Positions 13,658 to 26,812 of a stretch of DNA of 64,000 nt are shown one piece after another. The number at the start of each line of letters is the position of its first letter. Position 1 is the stretch's first letter. The notes under the pieces are model-generated. The model did no database searches and was not told the DNA's origin. It was given only the letters and a program-made list of their open reading frames with translations. This DNA comes from Rhexocercosporidium sp. MPI-PUGE-AT-0058 (taxonomy: Eukaryota; Ascomycota; Leotiomycetes; Helotiales): assembly GCA_020746875.1 (NCBI GenBank), contig JAGTJL010000015.1, positions 310,001 through 374,000 on the forward strand, in the 5' to 3' direction. Both the position numbers and the translations under genes were made by a program.

Positions 13658-15920
13658 TTAATCCTTGGAAAGTGGATTCTCGTGAGAGGTAACTCGTGCC
13701 AAGGGGTTTGACTTCTCGGCTGTTGGCGTACCATAGCCTTGCGCAGGGGTGCCAAGTCCAGAAAGAGGGCTGACGAAACCGCTTGGTGGAACGGGAATTC
13801 GAATGTCTTCTGGGGAACCAGGAATTAAGGAAGGGTTGAGATCGGGAATGTGAACTCGCTTGGCCTCATTTTGGTACGAAGCGGGAATGATCTGGAATGT
13901 GTGAGCATTTGGCAAGACGATGGGTCAGTGGAGGAAGAGAAAGCGTTGTGAGACTTACCTCAATAATCTGATTTCGGGGGAACTTCAATGTTGGGATATG
14001 CATAGCATCACAAGCCATCAGGTAACCATACAGAACGCGGAGAACAGATTCATGAGCAATGATGAGAAGGTCATTCTGTTCCCTTTCAAGCTCGAGAATG
14101 ATAGGCTCAAGGCGGACTGCGAGATCGTGGTATGACTAGAGTAGTGTTAGAAGATCAACTTGCATGGAATCACTGGTCAAGTACCTCAGCTCGGGGGTAG
14201 CGATGGTGATAAGGATCCATTTCATGCTTGTCGACTTCCTCGGGATACATGCGGCGAATGGCATTCTCGGTCAGCTTCTCGCAGTCTCCTGGGTTGAGTT
14301 GGCTCATCTGAGATCTCTGGCGGACTCTGAAACCTTTTTCTTTGAAATAATCAGCGGTTTCAACAGTTCGCTTTCTAGTCGAGGTCCAGACAGTCAGTGG
14401 CTTCAAGGGTGCATCTGAACCGCCAGCAGCGATCAGATTTGCTCTCTCAGAGTCGCGGTGGGCAAGCAGAGTATCCATCATCTTCTGGGCATAGGATTTG
14501 CCTTCGTCGCCGAGAGATGCATCAGTCTTGTACAGATCCTCCTGATTTGATGTACCAGCACGGGCGAAGTACGTCACACGAGACTTGATGTGGAGATTCA
14601 TGAGGTAGAAGACGATTCGATGAGAAAGATATCCGAAGCTGACGTTATTGTACTCGATACTCTCGCCGGCGTTGATCATCTTGACGAAATTGAGATCATC
14701 TTCGGTCATCGTCTCGAAGTGAGGAATCTTCATGTCAATTCTCTTGAGATACAGCTTTGCGGCCTCGTCGGGATTCATGTCAATAAACTAGTCATTGTTA
14801 GCGAGGTAAGAAAGACAGCACAGGTTCTTCTACTTACGTCTGGTGAAGAGATCTTGACGCTGCGGGCATTCTCCTCCAGGATTCTCTGGTCAGTCACGTA
14901 TGATTCGAGGAAGAGTGTCTTGCACAAGGTGTTAGCAATGGTAAGCTCATGGGGGAGTATTTATAACCAACCTGTACGTCGTGTTTCGCGAATTCCTTGG
15001 CAAGTGATCGTCTTCCACCTGCAAGAGGGTTCACCGCATCGTAGATTGCGACTTGACCGTTCTCATGGTTGAGCCAGGCATAAATGTCCTCTCTGCACTT
15101 CTTCAGGATCTTTTGGCGAAGCATCACAGATGGAGCGGAGGCGTTGATGAAGAAGTAGTCTTCGGGGACTTCGACACCAGCACCCATTGTTGCTCGACGG
15201 TAGTCTCCAAGATGGAACACTCTAGTCTTCACACCCAACCTAACCATAGAGTAAGCAACGTCTCGCTGGATGACCAAGACCTCTCACCATTGCAAGTATC
15301 GAGAGAGAGACACGGAAATGTGACTAAAGGTGTGAGATTAGTATCAATCAAGAAGAACACGACATTGCAACTTACGTTTTTCCTCGAGCTGGAAGGCCAA
15401 CAAGGACAATGGCGATTCGACCAGAGTGGAAAAGTCTGCCGGACATAGTACTGTACAGTTGGGCCGGAGCCATATGTGGAGTCTTGTCATCCTTGACATC
15501 GTGAACACCATCTATGAAGGTAGACGAGCGTCTGCGATATCTCGGCGAGTTTGCCGCGATCTCAGCTGTTCTATTCGCATCGGAGCCCACGTTAGCAACA
15601 ACACTTGGACAGAGTTCAGGTCTCAAGCGAATCCTGGAAGCTCTACTACATTTCGACCTCTGGAGACGAAAATTCTGTATGAGTCGATTGCCGCCAGACT
15701 TCTTCGAGGCAGAGGCGGCCTCAGCCTCGGAAAAAGTCTGGCGCGGTAACAGTTTTCTCGATAGCTGCAGGGCGCTTCTTCAAGAAGCTCGGAAGCTTTA
15801 TTTTGATAATGATTTCCGAATAGGAAGAGCAAGAGAAAGAAAGCTTGGAAGGTGTGAAGCTCTTGAAGATGGGAAGTCGTGTTGAGAAAATAGAAGCATA
15901 ACTCACAATAGAGTGTCCAT
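13658..15920 (-). CDS. 6-phosphofructo-2-kinase, bisphosphatase domain probably inactive
   Basis: Bifunctional-type enzyme controlling fructose-2,6-bisphosphate, the activator of glycolysis. Firm exons: 15288-15323, 14972-15239, 14838-14918, 14185-14787, 13959-14135 and 13658-13891, plus the exon ending at 15376. The kinase P-loop is GLPARGKT, followed by HLGDYRR and YDAVNPLAGGRR. The phosphatase half starts near SRVTYFARAGTSNQ: the RHG catalytic motif reads RAG here, so the nucleophilic His is Ala (codon 14557-14559). The second His (IIAHESVLRVLYGY) is kept. A Pro/Ser/Gly-rich tail may be regulatory. The 5' end is uncertain. My best model uses ATG at 15918-15920, a 14-nt exon (15907-15920) and an acceptor giving an exon at 15376-15774, about 603 aa in total. 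A possible extra intron ends near 15577. Confidence 0.87.
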
Positions 15921-16576
15921 CGTTGCAGGAATTACCACAACACTGCTGGCGCCCGGTTAAACACAAGCTGAAGGTATGACACGAATTGACGAGTAAACAA
16001 ATTGACAGATGTTGATTCAACAAACTGAAACTGGGGTTCTTTGATTGCCCAAAGGGTCAGCGGAGGAGAGATAAGTAGATAACGTGCCGACGCTATCGGG
16101 AAGAGGTGGTTGTTTAGTTGTTGGAAGGAAAGATTCGAGACGAAGTTCCAGACGACTCACGATGCTTCTCCAGATTCACAACTCCGGATCAACAAAGTCC
16201 AGGCTGCGCTTTCGAATTCTTTGAAGGTGAAAAGTTGTGAATGTTTAGGTATGAGAATGGACCGGTTACAGCCGCAACTCGAGATCTTGGGTAAGGAAAC
16301 GCTAGCTTCCCACCAAGCCTCGACTATCTGACCAATCGTCGCAACAATATTGTTCCCAAGCTCTCTAACCGCTTTTGCACTAGCGCCCGTGCTCACGACT
16401 CCATGAAGCTCCTTAGAAAAAAGTTGTGACTGCGCATCTCCTTCAGGTGCATTTGCGTGTCAACCAACGACGAATCTCCAACTCCCATCCCTCGTGCTTC
16501 AACCTCCATCTCCGTCTACCACGGCAGCCAACTCCGTTCCATCCCTTACCCCCGTTGCACCCATCAACGCCTCACA
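15921..16576. promoter_or_regulatory. Divergent promoter, PFK2 (-) and TOM40 (+)
   Basis: About 656 bp between the inferred PFK2 start and the TOM40 start. The TOM40 frame is open for 120 nt upstream of its ATG, but that part is leader-like (Pro/Ser codons). No TATA box is evident on either side. Confidence 0.5.
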
Positions 16577-17782
16577 ATGTCGGCCGTCGTGGACCTTGAG
16601 AAGGATTCTCCTTTGGGCTTCTTGTATAACAACCCTATCTCAGTGGGCCTCGCAGATTCATACATATCATTCTCAGAACGGAGGGCAGCTTTGGGATTGT
16701 CAAACCCAGGTACAGTTGAGAACATTGCACGAGAGGTCCAGCGCGATGTGTTCCTCAACAACTATACCTTCTCCGGCTTAAGGGCGGATCTCACCAAGGC
16801 TTTCAGCATTGCGCCGTTATTCCAGGTCTCCCATGCCTTCTCTATGGGATCTCAAGGGCTGCCCCCTTATACCTTTGCAGCTCTGTTTGGTACTAACAAG
16901 GTTCGTGATGGCCATCGAGGACAATTTCCCCAGATCTCACGTCCTTGGTTGGAGAACAAAGCTAAAGTGCTATCTAGATCTTCATGCAAGGAAATGTGGA
17001 TAATGAAGGGCAACTCTCGACCAGATTCAACTACCGCTGGACACCGTCATTCGTGACAAAGACTCAGATCCAAATTGCCCCTGGCAACCAAGCAATGGCA
17101 CAGTTTGACAATGAATATACCGGGGCTGACTTCACCGCATCTGTGAAGTCCCTCAACCCATCCATCATCGATGGCGGTCTCACTGGTATCTTCATTGGCA
17201 GCTACTTGCAGTCTGTTACACCCAACCTTGCTCTCGGCCTGGAGGCAATCTGGCAGCGCGCGGCTCTAAACCAGGGCCCGGAGACTGCCTTGTCGTACTG
17301 TGCCAAATACAAGGGAAGCGACTGGATTGCCAGCGCTCAGCTTGCTGCAGGAGGCGCAATTAGCACATCATACTGGAGAAGATTGACGGACAAGGTGGAG
17401 GCTGGTGTTGATCTCAACCTGCAATTTGCTGGGTTGTCGGGAGCTGGAATGATGGGTGGACCTGCACGCAACGAGGGTGTCACTACTGTTGGTGCCAAGT
17501 ACGACTTCCGAATGTCTACTTTCAGGGCCCAGGTAGACTCGACTGGAAAGTTGAGCTGTTTGTTGGAGAAGAGAGTTGCTCCTCCGGTTCAATTGACCTT
17601 CGCAGCTGAGATGGATCACTTCAAGGTTAGTTTACCTTTACTGGGAGGCGTGGATCCAGGCTAATCTTCTCTAGCAACAAGCAAAAATTGGACTTGCTGT
17701 CTCGATCGAAGCTGGTAGTGAAGAGCTTCAAGAGCAGCAAGAAATGGCAGGTGGTGCAGCTCCGGCTCAAATCCCCTTCTAA
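16577..17782 (+). CDS. tom40: TOM40, mitochondrial outer membrane import channel
   Basis: Beta-barrel pore of the TOM complex, the entry gate for nearly all mitochondrial precursor proteins. Exons: 16577-16900, 16978-17625 and 17675-17782, total 1080 nt, 359 aa. The start [16 protein letters not shown] parallels the Neurospora protein, and motifs [44 protein letters not shown] and [13 protein letters not shown] are characteristic of the family. The protein ends with AQIPF, close to the NIPF end of Neurospora Tom40. The frame is open upstream of 16577 to 16457, but homologues begin here. A second TOM subunit, TOM7, is encoded about 25 kb away in this same window. Confidence 0.95.
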
Positions 17783-20700
17783 TCGACTCACAACTCGAAA
17801 TATCCACCCCTCCGCTCCTACCTAATCGAATATAATGCCTCCAACGAAGCGCTTGTACGCCGGCTACCTCGAACATATCAGATGTCCCTTCAAACCCTCT
17901 TCTTCGAACGCCCTGTCTTACTATAACCACTCTGGTACATCATGTGGGGGTATCCTGGTGTTACACTTGCGATTTGTCGACTGTCATCCCTGGAAGGGTC
18001 TCCCGTATGGTTGGTGACGGTCGAAAGATGTGACGATCATAGAATTTCCTTTTTTGTGTTGTTGTTGCGTGCATCTCTGGGTAGCAATGTGAGCGTATTG
18101 GCCCAGAGCATTTGGGGGTACGTTATGTGTGTGGATGACTCTTGTATTATAGTGAGGGTGGTTTCTGTGCGGGACAGGTCTGGGGCATGAGATGGTGGTA
18201 GATACCTGTGTAAAAAAGGGGAAAACGTATATGGTGCATACCCAGTCTCTGTTGATTTCTGTGACTTCAGCTTCTAATGAGGAAGATAAGATACGCTTGC
18301 CTTTTCACTCCTTGTTTTGCTGTGATTTACTCTGTCGTTCTACTATGAAATGCAAGAAAACTGTCTTGGATTTTCCGAATGTTTTGGTCCCTTCCTTTCC
18401 ATTCGGGTTCCTTGTTGTCGCCATCTAAACCAGCGGCATATCTCCTCGGAGGCTGCTGCACAAGCATGATTAAACAAGCTACAGTCTATCAGTTCAATGA
18501 GGCAAATTGAGCATTTTTCCAATAGGGAGAGACCTCTAGACTCAATCCCTTTTCCTGTAGCCGAAGATCCGAAATAGAACTGGTCAAGGGCGCAAACATA
18601 AGTGCTGCCTGTCCTGTCCTAGAACAGCATTCCGTGACTCTTTTTGCCCTGTGGCACCAGATGTTGGAACGCTTGCTGGCACGCAACATGCTGGGCTACC
18701 TAAGATTAAGAAAGTTGTCATTATCGGTCTCTGACCTGGCTTATGGCGGTTGTCGTTGGTTCTCTTTTCTTTTCGTAACACAAGGAGAAACGGACTTTCG
18801 TCATTCCAAATAAATACAAGTACAGCGAGACTGCTGTAGTGCATGTGTCTCGATCGCTATACCTCTTGATGAACATTTATCCGCATTTAGTGTATTCTGC
18901 GCAGAGCTCATTGCTCACATCCGGATCCTTCGCCTCAGAACTTCACGTCATTGAGCTTTCAAACTCGGCGCTGAATCCCCTTCCACGCCTCCTTGCTTTC
19001 ATGTACATGCCCAGAGGAAGTCACTCCCTAGATGCATTGATTTACCGTGTCGTTGTAGCTCTGTCAGCCTCTTCGTTGGCTATTACGGCGGTCGGGAAAT
19101 AGATGTGGATACTGCCTACTCAAAGCTTCCTTGCAGAACTGTCTGGTCCTAAGCGAGGATAATTTGGTATGTAGTACATCTAGTGGAGCAAGCAGCATTG
19201 TGTCACATTTCTTGTTTGCCTAGCTGCTTGACGTACTCTCTTCGAGCAATGGAGTTGCAGCATGTCTCAGGACTACCCTTAGAGAGGACAGTTCAGACAC
19301 GATTTAACGTTCCAATCGGAGAAATCATTGTGGGGTACATCCAGAGGGATGAAAGCCATGGGGCTAGTATTGCCAAACTCATGACGATCCATGATTTAGA
19401 GAATCAATACGATCAGGCGGACATTACCGAATGACGATTCGGCATATCGCGCCAACCACGATTCAGCCAGCTGCGCAGCTGCAATGTGAGTATTTCCCTT
19501 CTCTTTTCCCCTGTTCCTTCAAGTAGCTTGGCTACAACATTCTTTTGTTTTTGTTTTATCTTTCCGATTTTGAAAGTTTGTTAAGCGAGCTTCAGTCAAA
19601 TTCATGTCAACAAATACGCCACCTCGCAATAATTTCTTCCTCGCCCACACCTAGCGGAGGCATTCGTCGTCTCACTTTCTAATAAGCACGCTAGTCTGCC
19701 GGGTCCTTCCCAATGTCTCTCTCCTCAAACTGCGCAAAGCCAACAGAACCAAAAATTTCAGACTTGTTTTGAGGTTGTATCAAATGTCAACAACATCACC
19801 CTGGTCGCGCCTGCCTTCAGCTCAAGTATCACCCGGAAATTTTTCGTCACGTCTGAAGATCTGCTCTATCTCGTTCGTCCACCGCGCTTTACCTCCATCA
19901 CGATCGTCAAGCTGTCAATTCTCGTTATCACGATCACAACACGCTCATCTTCGATTGCTATTACCTCACATTTCCCCGACCCACCTTCACGAATCCCAGG
20001 AGTCAGCCCCAATGCAACCTGCCGAATTGTCTGCTGCGACTACGATCGACATGATGTTGTACGTAGTTATTACGAGCATGAAACCTCTACATTAGCCTAG
20101 TAAGTACGTCTGCATGAGTTACTCCTGAGCCGTATGTGTGATGGCGCTCCAGGCTGTCCAGCACCACCTAGCACTCTCCATCAGCGGCCTGTCACCAAAG
20201 ACCAATATTGCAAGCTGACTGACGCTAACTCCGGACTTCCGGCGCCCAGAGATATACCGACCCGTCAGGTCTCATACATCAGCCAGCATGTCTAGATCTG
20301 CCCAACCAGTTTAACCTACCTTAATCTACTTTGATCTTTATGGTGGATTATCACAATCACACGTCTCTCCTCTTATGCCCTTCCCCGGATACATCCACAC
20401 AGTTTGATCTATTTTGGTCTGCTTTCGTTCTTATCACACCCTTAGCTACTATGTCCCGATGCCTCGTTCTAGGTACGCCCATCTAGTGTTACGGATGTTG
20501 GCATGCTTTGATTCTTGTTCCTAATTAGTATTAGTATAGCACTCTTCCTTAACCCCTTCCGTCCGTCGGTCTTTCTACACAACAGTGCCGTGAAAAACGA
20601 CATCTATCGCAAACCCGACTCTGTCGATTGTTCTTCGAAGCATCTCTAACACTACGATGCAGTATCATACTCGAGACAAAAGAGGAATTTTTTACTGTCA

Positions 20701-23324
20701 GAGGAGGTAACAGCACAAAGATTACACTACGAGCACCGCGTCATGGACCTCCATTCATGTTCTTCCGGCCATACAATACAGATCTATTCTAACGCCACGG
20801 TCTTGGATACCTCTCCGCAAGATCAATCAGCTTCTTATGACGTTCCGACCTTCAAAACCTTACGACGGCACCCTGCGCTTCTTCAACTTCCGACACATCT
20901 GCCAGCAATGATACCCCAGCCGTATACATTGCGTGTTTCGGAATTGGCAATCGAACATAATACCTCTTTGCTTGGTACACTTTAATCCAAGATGTAGCCA
21001 ATCCGATCACAAGCCGCATGAGGACCTTGCCCTGCAGTACGGAGTACTTGTATCCTAGCACCATCAGACATCCAGGTAGCTCTTGCAAGCGAAGGATCAT
21101 TGGTACGTTCACCATTTCTTTCTTCTTTTCGGATTTGACAGCTTTACTATTTGACTATGTTTACAACGACCTACTCGAAACTAGTCTGTCAACTACGGAC
21201 ATGATTCTGTGATAATTTTCTGCGGTTAGCATAATCAAAAGGATCAGTAGGTAAGTGTGCCAGATTATGGTTCTGGGAAGATCAATTTGTTCAACGTCGG
21301 ATGCCTATAGCTCCACGAGCCGAAATATTCTCTCTAGACGCACGTTTCTCTACCGTCCACTCGAAAATCCTAACGCACCAACGTACCAACAAGACCCGAG
21401 TCACAAGATCATTTCTGTTCAGTTAAGCCCGATACCGGAATAACACTGACAGCCTGCATCGCATCATGCAGAATGCAAGCAATTTTCAACTGCAGTCCCG
21501 AAATGGAAGATGCTTCAGGAACGAACACGTAGTGCGAGGTTGGTGGAAGGAGGGAAGATAGCGTGGGATATCAGAACGTGGCTGGGTTTATACCGGTCGA
21601 GTAATGGGCCACATGGAGATGCAGGGACTGGAAGGAAAGGGTTGATTGGAAAAGCATCCTTCGGGAATAAAGCACTGGTGATGCGGGTCGAGCCGTTGGC
21701 TAGATTTGGAGAACTAATCTACCTCGTGATAGGTCTTGTCCTTTGGATTGGAAGGGGATTGGTGATACTGATATGGGTCGACCTCGACGAGTGGGGGAGC
21801 CCCACCTCGAAAGGTGAGCAATTGACGAATAGAAAGTGTGGCCATAAAAGTTTTTGCAGGAAATGAACATGTGGGTGAGAATTCGTGGATCAATAGGAAG
21901 TATGCCGGCAACGGACGGGTAAAAGAAGGCAAGTTGATGCACGAGAGGAAGATGTCCTCAATTCTTGAGAGGTGATGTATGATGCGAGGACGAAAGTAAT
22001 CACTTCTCCCCGTTGGCGGCTTGCGAGCTGCCTGTGCACCCCCACAATCATGAAGCAGGGGGTAGACCGAGAAAGGCCGACAAAAAAATCGAAAAGATTG
22101 AGTCCTATGCGGCAGTTAATCGCCTTTTATTGTATTTTGGCGGTAATTATGCTTTGTTTTGAAACAAGCTCGATGCCTGTAAGCACAGATGAACCTTTTG
22201 CTGAAACAGTTTGGCATAAGTTTTGATTTCGGGTGACTAAGCGAAGATGCTTAAACTAATTGCTCTTTCATGTTACCGGAAGTCTATTGGGGAGTGATTC
22301 GATGTGTGGTTTGAGCTTGAGCTTAAAGCGAACTTCGAAGTGGACATTCCTGGTGCTGATAGAGGGTGCGGACAGTCGCAAATACCGAAACTCCGTAATG
22401 GTCTGACTTTTCTTGCTTTGTGGTACTAAGATCTTGTGGACTTGCCCTTCTGTTTTCATGTCTTTGCTTACTTCCCATTCGTTTCAATCTTCCTGGCAGA
22501 CTTGTGGCGGTGTTTCTCTTTTTTCAGGTATCAGTGTTTCTGTTGGGTTCGACACTGGCATGCAGTCAAGCGACAGGACCCCGAGAAATGGGCTAGAACT
22601 TACTTCAGAAAGGTAAATGTACTGTAATCTTACATCCAGCTTCGCATTTGTTCCAAAAGAACTCTCTGCGGTGACTTTTTACCTTTTGGGGCAATCAAAC
22701 ACCTGTTCAAGTCCCGCGGCACTTTCCGAGGAAATGCTTTGTACCTCTGATGTTAGTGAATCTAGCGATTACCACCGACTCTAATATGCTTCTCAAACGG
22801 CATAAGCATGTAAGCTACTGTACAAACCTTTCTCTCCTTGCGGTTTTTGTCTCGGACTTCGGTACTGTCAAGTGAATTTGACTCCGAACTACAGTAACCT
22901 TAAACCCAAGCACGAGCCCTCAGCTTGCTCGAGAGTGAACAGCTTTGACTTCTCGAAGCATGATTGTGGCTCGAGCTTTTATATCAAACGCCTGTTAAAG
23001 TATCATGAATAGCCGAAAGCTTACCCGTAGTTCAAATGAGAGGAGGTTGGGAGATATGTAGAGAGCTATTTCCTTGTCAAATCTTTGACTCATGTGGTTA
23101 TGCTTCGCTAGACCTTCCCATCAACAGCTCTGCTTGAGGCATATGAGTCCGATCTTCTTACATGTGCTTGAATGAAGTGGTTTTAGCCGGCTTCACAATA
23201 TCCTGTTTTGATGAGAACCGATAGTTCCACGTCTCACTGTGTGTGTAACTTTAGTGGCGCAAGATACCTTTTTGGTTCGAGGTGATGGGCGCGTGAACGC
23301 CTCTGGCTTATACTTCGAACGTAC
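17783..23324. other. 5.5-kb gene-poor region
   Basis: No family-level gene is recognisable on either strand. The open frames are mostly under 120 codons and show no domain, signal peptide or spliced continuity I can defend. The first 700 bp should hold the TOM40 3' UTR, and the last few hundred the promoter of the PTH11-like gene. I see no tRNA B-box with a matching T-arm, no long terminal repeat, and no clear AT-rich (RIP-like) decay. It may hold noncoding RNA or species-specific genes. Confidence 0.5.
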
Positions 23325-25003
23325 ATGGCTTCAACGACGCGCACTGCAGCAGATTTGGTGAATAATGGCACGACGTTGGGGGATGGAAAGGGCGAGAGAA
23401 CGGATGCTCTTCACACAATCAATGTCGTGACGAGTGTCCTGGTGATTTCGCTGTTGGTGCCAATGATGCTCATGAGGATTTATATCAAGAGATATATCGT
23501 TGGTAGCTATGGCAGAGAGGACAGTAAGTTTTCGCCTTTCTGTTATTTTCTGGCTCTTTGAAACCGAAGGTTACGACTTTGTCACATCTGTAGATGAGCT
23601 GTCGCTAACGGAGATTTGTGATCTAGGGGTGTGCTTGATTGCCTGGGTATGTGACTGGAACATTGATAATGGGCAATATAGCTCTAACGGAAAATAGTTC
23701 ATGACCACAGCATACTGCGTCAGTGGACTGCTCAGTAAGCTCTCTTTCCAGAAGATTATGATCCCCCAGCAAAGTTACAAGCTAAATACGAGTGAACAGT
23801 GTCCCGCCACGGTGGAGGAAATCACGAATGGGAAGTCTCTCCGTCAGAATTGATCGCTTTCCAAAAAGTACCATTCAGCTCCCTTACTTCCCTTCCGCCT
23901 CCTTCCCTCAGAAAACCTGCCATTGGCTAACTCACTCCTCAGACCCTCTACGCCGACGCGATAATCTACGGCCCAGCCGCCTTTCTGACCAAGACCACTC
24001 TCCTCCTGATATTCACTCGTGTTTTTGCGCATGCCCGTCGCGCAGTCCTCTTCGTCTATGTCTTCATCGGCATTATGGCTTGCTATTACATACCGGTTTT
24101 AATCCTGAAGATCAGAATGTGCACGCCCATCGAGGGACTCTGGGATCCGTCTGCCGATACGAAGTGTTTCAACCAACAGAGCATCTTCTTCACAGACGCG
24201 ATCGTGAGTGTGGTTACGGATGTAGTGGTGTTATTGCTTCCATTGCCGCTGTGAGCTATTCCATCTCATACTCCTCTTATTCATTTGCCTAGCTAGCTAC
24301 CTAGCTACTTACACCCAAAACCCTGACAACAAGTGGATGAGGTCGAGCATCGTAGAGGGGAACCGCTCGCTAAGAATACGTCTCGCTAATCTGCTGATGT
24401 GGTAAATAGAGTCTATACGCTTAAAGTTAGCACATGCAAGAAACTCCGCATCGCGGCTCTCCTCGGCGCCGGTGGCATTGCTACGATAGCGAGCGTGTGT
24501 AGAGCAATTTTCGTGTGGTCGCCTACGGCGTATGATGATCTCACGGTGTCGTTTGTGAGGATAAATTTACTCGGGTACGTCTCGTCTCGTTTTCTTGTTA
24601 CACTTTCCTCTTCCTCCTTCCCTCACTTTCGACACTTGAGTCTCTCTTAACACACTTCAGAATCGCAGAAGTGGGTATAGGTATAACATGTGCCTGCGTA
24701 CCGACATTCAACATCCTCTTCACGCGCTACGCTAAAGAGCATCAAAGCGCCAAGTCGAGATCCACGACTACTGGTGAGAGAAGCCTAAAATTGAAAATGA
24801 GGCCGTTGACGGGTGATGGGAAGGAGGTTGAGGTTTGGAGGATGGGACACACGAGTGTTAAGAGTTTTGGGAGTGGTACTGATGAGGTTGTTGGGGAGAG
24901 TGCCGAGGGGGGATTGGTAGGAGGGGGGTTGAGGATTTGGGAGTGGAGAGTGGGTCGAGGATGGATAGGGATGTTGAGGGTGAGGCAGGGAGGGAGGCGG
25001 TAA
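23325..25003 (+). CDS. Rhodopsin-fold (PTH11-like) integral membrane protein
   Basis: Seven-helix fungal membrane protein of the rhodopsin-domain family that includes PTH11-like receptors. Exons: 23325-23523, 23627-23646, 23698-23734, 23800-23867, 23943-24250, 24410-24574 and 24661-25003, total 1140 nt, 379 aa; two exons are only 20 and 37 nt. Visible features: a first helix (VTSVLVISLLVPMMLMRIYI), a TYADAIIYGP-like segment (TLYADAIIYGPAAFLTKTTL) before TM3, and the conserved CTPIEGLWDP and KCFNQQSIFFTDAI motifs between TM4 and TM5. Helix 5 contains the characteristic DVVVLLLPLPLVY, followed by KKLRIAALLGAGG. The cytoplasmic tail (about 75 residues) is Gly/Arg/Glu-rich and poorly conserved. 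No CFEM domain is present at the N-terminus. Ligand and G-protein coupling are unknown. Confidence 0.86.
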
Positions 25004-26757
25004 TGGAGATTGAGACTGAGACCGAGAGGGATACTGAGCCTGCTAGAGAGGTGGGCTGGCAGAGGCAGAGAAGAGTGGAGGAAGACGCAGGGTGGCCTTT
25101 ATCAGGAGGGGGGGATGTCGTGCCGAGGGCTCAGAGATAGGATATTGGTTAATTGGGGTTGAGATATCGAAATACCACGGCGTTCAGGGCGATGGCTAAT
25201 TGAGATGCGGTTGACTTGCGAACATAATATGAGCCTCTTCAAAGTTTCCTGAGATCTTTCTTGGTGACATCAAGATGCGTGTGAAATAGTGAGTGAGAGT
25301 GTAGGTACGGTGAGTTGGAACCTTCCTTCCTTGAAGTCGATAAGTTTGGAGAGAGGTGAGTATTCTTAGTTCCTTGTATTTCCCGAATGTTCGTTCTGCT
25401 CCACTGTACCTGGTATCAAGATGTCAAACTTCGTCTCCTTACTCTGTCTGACTAGACTAGCAGGTGTTATATGCTACACTTGACAGGTACGGCAACGACG
25501 AAGAAGACGAAGACGAAGTAAACCACACACACGTGACATTGCGATATGTTGATCCTTTCCTTACTTTTTCTGCTAGCCCATCCCCATTCCCTCCCACCCC
25601 TTTCTCTATTAACAGATCTCGGTACCCTCAGACCGGGAAGACCACCCGGGCAACAGAGCAGAGGGCGAGACAAAGCGAATTCTGCAATTCCCCGATCTCC
25701 TATTTTATTTTGCACATGCCCAGATCCCGGAGAAAAGTTGACGGGGGAGGGATCCGAGCGAGGAGGAAGAAGAAAACATACTTGCATATTTGTAGGGGGA
25801 GCGAAAAAGTAAATTCGGGATGCATGGGATATGTATGGCTTGCGCCACTGGAGATCGATCGGGGCGTTCGTTGGGATATTTTTTTTTTTGTTTTTGGCTG
25901 TCTGATGGATGTCTTACTTTTGGGAGGAGTTGAGATGCGGGCTGGTCTGGGCTGGGTTGGGGGCGGGATCACTAGGGACGGATGGTTGGAATCGAGAGGT
26001 GTTATTAGGTGGGGATTCGGAAGAGGAAGAGAGGAGGAATCGGGAAGGGGTTTTGTGACGTGAGGTGAGGGAGCAGGATGGGAATTATGTTAAGGAAAAT
26101 TAGAATGGATCTTAAAGATCTGAAGTAGTAGTGGTGGAGGAACTCTGTCCAGGGGACGGGAGAGGCGAAGCGAAGCGAGGTGAGGTGAAGTCGTAGATCC
26201 GATCTGTAGCTTGGAAGGTTTTTTATGGAGACGGGACTTGGTGTAAAGTGCAGAGTACAGGCCCGTTAAATGGCATAGCGAAATGATTATAGAGAATGCA
26301 AAAGCTTGGTGGGGTTGTAGTGGTGTTGAGTAGTTTGGTTCGGGCTTGTGGTGGCACCCGCCAACTGGGACTTCTTGGGGTTGGGTTCTTATTAGATGGA
26401 TGACTAGAAAGGCTTAAGATGCTTGCTCCTAATTTTTTTTTTTTAATAATTCAGATTTGAGATACTGTGCTTTACGGATAACGGGATCCTGAGTATGCAG
26501 GTATGCAGTTAATGTTATGATATGATATGCATGTCGCTGAATGGACACACTTTTAGCCGGGATGGGATGGAACATTTGTTGTGGTGACGGGAAGGGAGGT
26601 AAGCGAGTAGGTGGCTACATTGTTCAACGTAGGGAAAGGGGAAGGCGGGCAGGTCTGGAAGAGATTGGGTAGGGGTGAGGCGTGTATATCTCATGTATGA
26701 GGTCTGACCCGCTGCGTGTCTGCGATAGGTAATTGGCGATAGGGTTTTCAGGAGAGG

Positions 26758-26812
26758 GTGTATGTGTATGTGTATGTGTATGTGTGTGTGTGTGTGTGTG
26801 CGGGTGTGTGGG
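26758..26812. repeat. GT-rich microsatellite
   Basis: Imperfect (GTGTAT)n passes into a pure (GT)n run and then GT with G interruptions. It lies in the long gene-poor region and is probably length-polymorphic. Confidence 0.85.

Noticed and set aside
15731..15735. Frameshift in PFK2 at an A5 run
   Set aside because: An alternative splice acceptor before 15774 reads through in frame, so a frameshift is not required. It is kept only as an open question on the 5' end.
16457..16576. N-terminal extension of TOM40
   Set aside because: In frame, but homologues begin at the methionine encoded at 16577.
25464..26063. 199-codon open frame on the plus strand
   Set aside because: No family likeness, no splice continuity, and an opposite-strand frame of similar quality overlaps it.
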